The notes under the pieces are model-generated. The model did not search any database, was not told the origin of the DNA, and worked only from the letters and a program-made list of their open reading frames with translations. From contig NZ_JAGPXN010000004.1 of the NCBI RefSeq assembly GCF_018070575.1, forward strand, positions 186,001 to 250,000: a stretch of DNA of 64,000 nt. Direction: 5' to 3'. Position numbers and translations under genes: made by a program. The stretch is from Micromonospora sp. C31. GTDB lineage: Bacteria > Actinomycetota > Actinomycetes > Mycobacteriales > Micromonosporaceae. Of the stretch, positions 61,046 through 64,000 are shown piece after piece; the stretch's first letter is position 1; each line of letters begins with the position of its first letter.

Positions 61046-62374
61046 ATGACGAGCGACGCCGCCGCCGCCCGACCCGACCCCACCGACGAGGTCGTCGACC
61101 TCTGCCGCGACCTCCTACGGATCGACACCACCAACACGGGCGACAACGACACCAGCGCCGGGGAACGCCTCGCCGCCGAGTACGTGGCGGAGAAGCTCGC
61201 CGAGGTGGGCCTCGAGCCCGTCATCCACGAGTCGGCGCCCGGCCGGGCGAACCTCGTCGCCCGCATCCCCGGCACCGACCCGGGCCGCGGGGCGCTGCTG
61301 GTGCACGGCCATCTCGACGTCGTACCCGCCGACGCCGACGAGTGGTCGGTGCACCCGTTCTCGGGGGAACTGCGCGACGGCTACCTGTGGGGCCGGGGCG
61401 CCATCGACATGAAGGACTTCGACGCGATGGTGCTGGCCGTGGTGCGGCACTGGCAGCGCACCGGGGTCCGCCCGCCGCGCGACATCGTCCTGGCGTACAC
61501 CGCCGACGAGGAGGCGGGCAGCGACTACGGCGCGCACTTCCTGGTCGAGCGGCACCGCGGTCTGCTCGACGGCTGCACCGAGGCCATCGGCGAGGTCGGC
61601 GGCTTCTCGTACTCGGTCAACGACAGCCAGCGGCTCTACCTGATCGAGACCGCCGAGAAGGGCATCGACTGGCTGCGCCTGCACGCCAGGGGCCGCCCCG
61701 GGCACGGCTCGATGGTGCACGACGACAACGCGGTCACCGCGCTCGCCGAGGCGGTGGCCCGGATCGGCCGGCACCGCTTCCCCGTGGTGGTCACCGACAC
61801 CGTGCGGGCGTTCCTGGAGGAGGTCTCGGACCTGCTCGGCATCGAGCTGGACCCGGAGGACCCGGAGACGGCCATCGCCAAGCTCGGCCCGATCGCCAAC
61901 ATCATCGGCGCGACGATCCGCAACACCGCCAACCCGACCCGGCTCGCCGCCGGGTACAAGGACAACGTCATCCCCGGCCGGGCCACCGCCACCATCGACT
62001 GCCGCAGTCTGCCGGGGCAGTCGGAGCTGCTGGAGCGGCAGCTGCGCGAGCTCGTCGGCCCGGACATCGCCATCGAGTACGTGCAGCGCCAGCCGGCGCT
62101 GGAGACGACGTTCGACGGCGACCTGGTCGAGGCGATGTCGGCCGCGCTGCGCGCGGAGGACCCGGGGGCGCGGCCCGTGCCGTACATGCTCTCCGGCGGC
62201 ACCGACGCGAAGGCGTTCTCACAGCTCGGCATCCGCTGCTTCGGCTTCGCGCCGCTGCGGCTGCCCGCCGACCTGAACTTCTCCGCGTTGTTCCACGGCA
62301 TCGACGAGCGGGTTCCGGTGGACGGACTACAGTTCGGCGTGCGGGTTCTCGACCGGTTCCTCCGCACCTGCTAG
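61046..62374 (+). CDS. M20/M28-type metallopeptidase (ArgE/DapE-like)
   Basis: 442 residues from ATG 61046 (AGAAGGAG upstream). Dinuclear zinc site: LLVHGHLDVVPAD (His, Asp), LWGRGAIDMKDFDAMV (bridging Asp), YTADEEAGSDYG (catalytic Glu pair), LSGGTDAKAFSQLGIR and LFHGIDERVPVDGLQF (late His). A dimerisation lid (residues ~195-320) with HARGRPGHGSMVHDDNAVTALAEAV is inserted. It hydrolyses dipeptides or acyl-amino acids. It is the M20 type of actinobacteria with unknown substrate. Confidence 0.92.
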   Translation: MTSDAAAARPDPTDEVVDLCRDLLRIDTTNTGDNDTSAGERLAAEYVAEKLAEVGLEPVIHESAPGRANLVARIPGTDPGRGALLVHGHLDVVPADADEWSVHPFSGELRDGYLWGRGAIDMKDFDAMVLAVVRHWQRTGVRPPRDIVLAYTADEEAGSDYGAHFLVERHRGLLDGCTEAIGEVGGFSYSVNDSQRLYLIETAEKGIDWLRLHARGRPGHGSMVHDDNAVTALAEAVARIGRHRFPVVVTDTVRAFLEEVSDLLGIELDPEDPETAIAKLGPIANIIGATIRNTANPTRLAAGYKDNVIPGRATATIDCRSLPGQSELLERQLRELVGPDIAIEYVQRQPALETTFDGDLVEAMSAALRAEDPGARPVPYMLSGGTDAKAFSQLGIRCFGFAPLRLPADLNFSALFHGIDERVPVDGLQFGVRVLDRFLRTC

Positions 62375-62434
62375 CCCCCCGCCAGGAACCCGGTGTTCCG
62401 GCGGGAACCTCTGATCGTGAAGGGACTGACCCAC

Positions 62435-63088
62435 ATGACCGACCAGCACGGTGAGCTGGACGCCGCCCTCGAGCGCGTGATCGATGCGGCCCGCCACCAT
62501 CTGGCCGCCGTCCGTGCCGCGCAGGGCCGCATCGACGACGACGACGTCTGGCAGGCGTACGTCGCGCTGAACAACGCGTCCTTCGCGTACGACGAGCAAC
62601 TCCTGGACGCCTTCGGCGAGGTCACCCCGTGGGACGTCGAGTCGATCGACCCGGAGGAGGCCGACCAGCGCTTCGGTGACGCGGAGGGCGTAGAGCCCAC
62701 CGACCCGCACCCGCGGGTCGTCTCGGTGCGCCAGCGGCGCGACTACCGGGTGCCGAGCGTGTCGGCGCTGATCCGGGTCGCCGAGGCGGCCCGGCGGGAG
62801 GGCACCCCGGCCGAGGACGAGCCGGAGCCCGTGGAGGGGGTCGGCGAGGCGGTGCTGGAGCTGTTGCAGAGCGGCGACGGCTCGCTCGGCGCGCTGGACG
62901 TGCCGGAGCTGGAGCCGCTCGACGGCGTGGTGATGGTCAGCGAGGTCGGCACCCCGGTCGACCTGGAGTCCTTCGACGACGACGACCCGGTGGGCCCGTT
63001 CCAGCCCGCCGTGGACGACCGGCTGGTCGGCCGGCTCGACGAGCATCCCTTCATGGAGCTCGACGAGGAGCACGACCACGCCCACTAG
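62435..63088 (+). CDS. Conserved acidic hypothetical protein
   Basis: 217 residues from ATG 62435 (GAAGGGA about ten bases upstream). The N-terminal helix (LERVIDAARHHLAAVRAAQGRIDDDDVWQAYVALNNASFAYDEQLLDAFGEVTPWDVESIDPEEADQRFG) precedes a short basic RVVSVRQRRDYRVPSVSALIRVA, then a very acidic C-terminus ending MELDEEHDHAH. It is soluble, with pI low. I recall similar actinobacterial proteins with no assigned function. Followed by a strong terminator. Confidence 0.75.
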   Translation: MTDQHGELDAALERVIDAARHHLAAVRAAQGRIDDDDVWQAYVALNNASFAYDEQLLDAFGEVTPWDVESIDPEEADQRFGDAEGVEPTDPHPRVVSVRQRRDYRVPSVSALIRVAEAARREGTPAEDEPEPVEGVGEAVLELLQSGDGSLGALDVPELEPLDGVVMVSEVGTPVDLESFDDDDPVGPFQPAVDDRLVGRLDEHPFMELDEEHDHAH

Positions 63089-63118
63089 GCGCTGACGGCC
63101 CGCCCATCCGGGCGGTGC

Positions 63119-63156
63119 GGGCCCGGGGTCGACCGAACGCGGTCGGCCCCGGGCCC
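63119..63156. terminator. Bidirectional hairpin terminator
   Basis: A 17-base stem with one G-T mismatch (arms 63119-63135 and 63140-63156) and an AACG loop, between convergent genes ending at 63088 and 63171. Confidence 0.85.
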
Positions 63157-63170
63157 TGCTCGTGCCGTGC

Positions 63171-63362
63171 TCAGTACGACAGCCCCGGCTGCGGCTGGTT
63201 GACCCGGCGGCGACGCAGCACCACCTGCCGCGTGCCGTCGCGGTACAGCCGCACCCGCGCCAACTCCCACCCGGAGAACTCCGCCTGGATCGCCAACTGC
63301 GCCGCGGCGGTCAACCGGTCGACGTTCGGCGGCAGCCGCAGCGGCGCGTACTCGTAGTCCAT
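63171..63362 (-). CDS. DUF5703 small protein
   Basis: 63 residues from ATG 63362 (an ATG nine bases upstream is also possible). Starts MDYEYAPLRLPPNVDRLTAAAQLAIQAEFSGWELARVRLYRDGTRQVVLRRRRVNQPQPG, the pattern of DUF5703: an N-terminal Tyr-Glu-Tyr, then a GWEL...LYRDGTR core and a basic end. Function unknown. The DUF2975 gene is divergent from it. Confidence 0.8.
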   Translation of the reverse strand: MDYEYAPLRLPPNVDRLTAAAQLAIQAEFSGWELARVRLYRDGTRQVVLRRRRVNQPQPGLSY

Positions 63363-63501
63363 GAGCCCCATGCTGCCCAGCCCGGAGGCCGTCCGCCACC
63401 CCCTCGCCGGTGACGCTTGCCGCTGTTGCCGGGGTGGCGGGCGGAGCGCGCCGGCGGCCGGCCCGGGCACGCCGGGCCCCGGAGTGACCCCGCCGAACCG
63501 A

Positions 63502-63530
63502 TTGACTTTCGATAGGTTGCAAGCGATAGT
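63502..63530 (+). promoter_or_regulatory. Housekeeping-type promoter for a leaderless DUF2975 mRNA
   Basis: TTGACT (63502-63507), 17 bases, GATAGT (63525-63530). The ATG begins six bases after the -10, which is where transcription itself should start, so the mRNA is expected to be leaderless. Confidence 0.7.
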
Positions 63531-63536
63531 CGATGT

Positions 63537-64000
63537 ATGTTGAACGAGCATCGAGCGGTAGCGCCGCTCAGAGTCTTCCTCGTGGTGCTGTTCGGGGTCC
63601 TGGTCATGCTGCAGACCTTCTCGTTGCCGGGGCAGTTCGCGCACATGGCACAGGAGTCCCCGGAACAGGCCTACCTCAGGTGGCCGATGACCGCCGTCGC
63701 GGTGTTCTGGGTGCTGTGCGTCCAGGTCGTGATCGTGTGCACCTGGAAGCTGCTCACCCTGGTCAAGCACGACCGCATCTTCAGCGAAGCCGCGTTGGCC
63801 TGGGTGGACGCGATCGTCTGGGCGATCGTCGCCGCCTGGGTGGTGCTGCTGGGCGTCTTCCTCTACGTGGGCTTCAACGCCACGGACCCGGGGCTGCCGC
63901 TGCTGCTGTTCCTGATGCTGGTGGGCGTCGCCGTGCTGGGTCTGCTGATGGTGGTGATGCGCGCACTGCTGCGGCAGGCCACGACGCTGCGGACCGACAT
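63537..64000 (+). CDS. DUF2975 membrane protein (partial)
   Basis: The frame is open from ATG 63537 to the window end (154 codons). Four membrane helices: FLVVLFGVLVMLQTFSL, AVAVFWVLCVQVVIVCTWKLL, AIVAAWVVLLGVFLYVGF, LLLFLMLVGVAVLGLLMVVM, with the charged loop LLTLVKHDRIFSEAALAWVDAI (F-S between helices 2 and 3), typical of DUF2975. Such genes are usually followed by a small XRE (YozG-like) regulator, which would lie beyond the window. There is no ribosome site before the ATG, consistent with a leaderless transcript. Confidence 0.85.
   Translation, partial: MLNEHRAVAPLRVFLVVLFGVLVMLQTFSLPGQFAHMAQESPEQAYLRWPMTAVAVFWVLCVQVVIVCTWKLLTLVKHDRIFSEAALAWVDAIVWAIVAAWVVLLGVFLYVGFNATDPGLPLLLFLMLVGVAVLGLLMVVMRALLRQATTLRTD

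Overview
The window is chromosomal DNA from a very high-GC actinobacterium. A Micromonospora-like member of the Micromonosporaceae fits best. Evidence: strong GC bias at third codon positions, frequent GTG and TTG starts, ATGA/GTGA gene overlaps, long GC hairpin terminators without U-tracts, many actinobacterial families (GpgS, SecA2, GAF-ANTAR, DUF3140, DUF5703, Rv2629-like factor), and a GTAAGGAAGG/TTAAGAAGG intergenic repeat of a kind I recall from this family. I saw no phage, insertion sequence, CRISPR array, rRNA or tRNA. The assignment is inference from family content, not a database result.

Layout. 1-4.1 kb: end of treY and all of treZ (trehalose from glycogen), an alpha/beta hydrolase, and a secreted protein of three repeats. 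4.4-12 kb: Nudix hydrolase with a TPR-type regulator, an XRE-TPR regulator, an orphan RCK_C protein, a nucleotidyltransferase-like/methyltransferase fusion, and an autoregulated-looking TetR/hydrolase pair. 12-19.4 kb: a secreted trypsin-like protease, SRPBCC plus zinc alcohol dehydrogenase, GNAT, a glutamate-cysteine-ligase-like enzyme, and small membrane proteins. 19.4-25.4 kb: a Rv2629/Balon-like ribosome factor overlapping a ThDP oxidase, a haem-oxygenase-like diiron protein and a CDGSH protein. 25.6-30.3 kb: a SigB/SigF-type sigma factor fused to a STAS domain, a solitary cytochrome oxidase subunit I, a STAS-histidine-kinase-like ATPase fusion, and DUF4383. 30.4-39.3 kb: GT4, gpgS, Gfo/Idh plus dehydrogenase, an ABC half-transporter, and secA2. 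39.4-49.7 kb: GAF-ANTAR, DUF2231, DUF3500, ankyrin, cupin, orphan winged helix, a kinase-like protein, DksA/TraR, a broken DUF72 gene, DUF2267, PIG-L, a three-repeat Asp/Gly/His peptide with a JmjC-type oxygenase, and YCII. 49.8-55.3 kb: a minus-strand run of a small helical protein, a coiled-coil protein, an FtsK-like ATPase and a membrane coiled-coil protein, plus a NYN nuclease. 55.4-64 kb: a ClpC-like unfoldase operon, LysR, hemerythrin, M20 peptidase, DUF5703, and the start of a DUF2975 gene.

How it works together. Reading promoters on both strands shows a recurring motif, (G)GTTT or GGTTA, then 15-16 bases, then GGGTAG/T/C. It lies 38-107 bases upstream of seven genes: STAS-ATPase, GAF-ANTAR, DUF2231, DksA/TraR, the repeat peptide/JmjC pair, the ClpC operon and hemerythrin. 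Weaker versions precede the glutamate-cysteine-ligase-like gene, the Balon-like gene, ctaD and DUF4383. This resembles the SigB/SigF (general stress) promoter class of actinobacteria. The only sigma gene in the window is of that class, and it carries a STAS domain whose usual phospho-serine is alanine. I infer that much of 25-61 kb is a clustered stress/dormancy regulon.

The two best candidates for undescribed biology are (a) the stress-promoter-driven repeat peptide with its adjacent JmjC oxygenase, which looks like an enzyme-substrate pair, and (b) the operon of a WXG100-sized helical protein, a coiled-coil protein, an FtsK ATPase and a membrane protein, which looks like a minimal export or DNA-handling machine.
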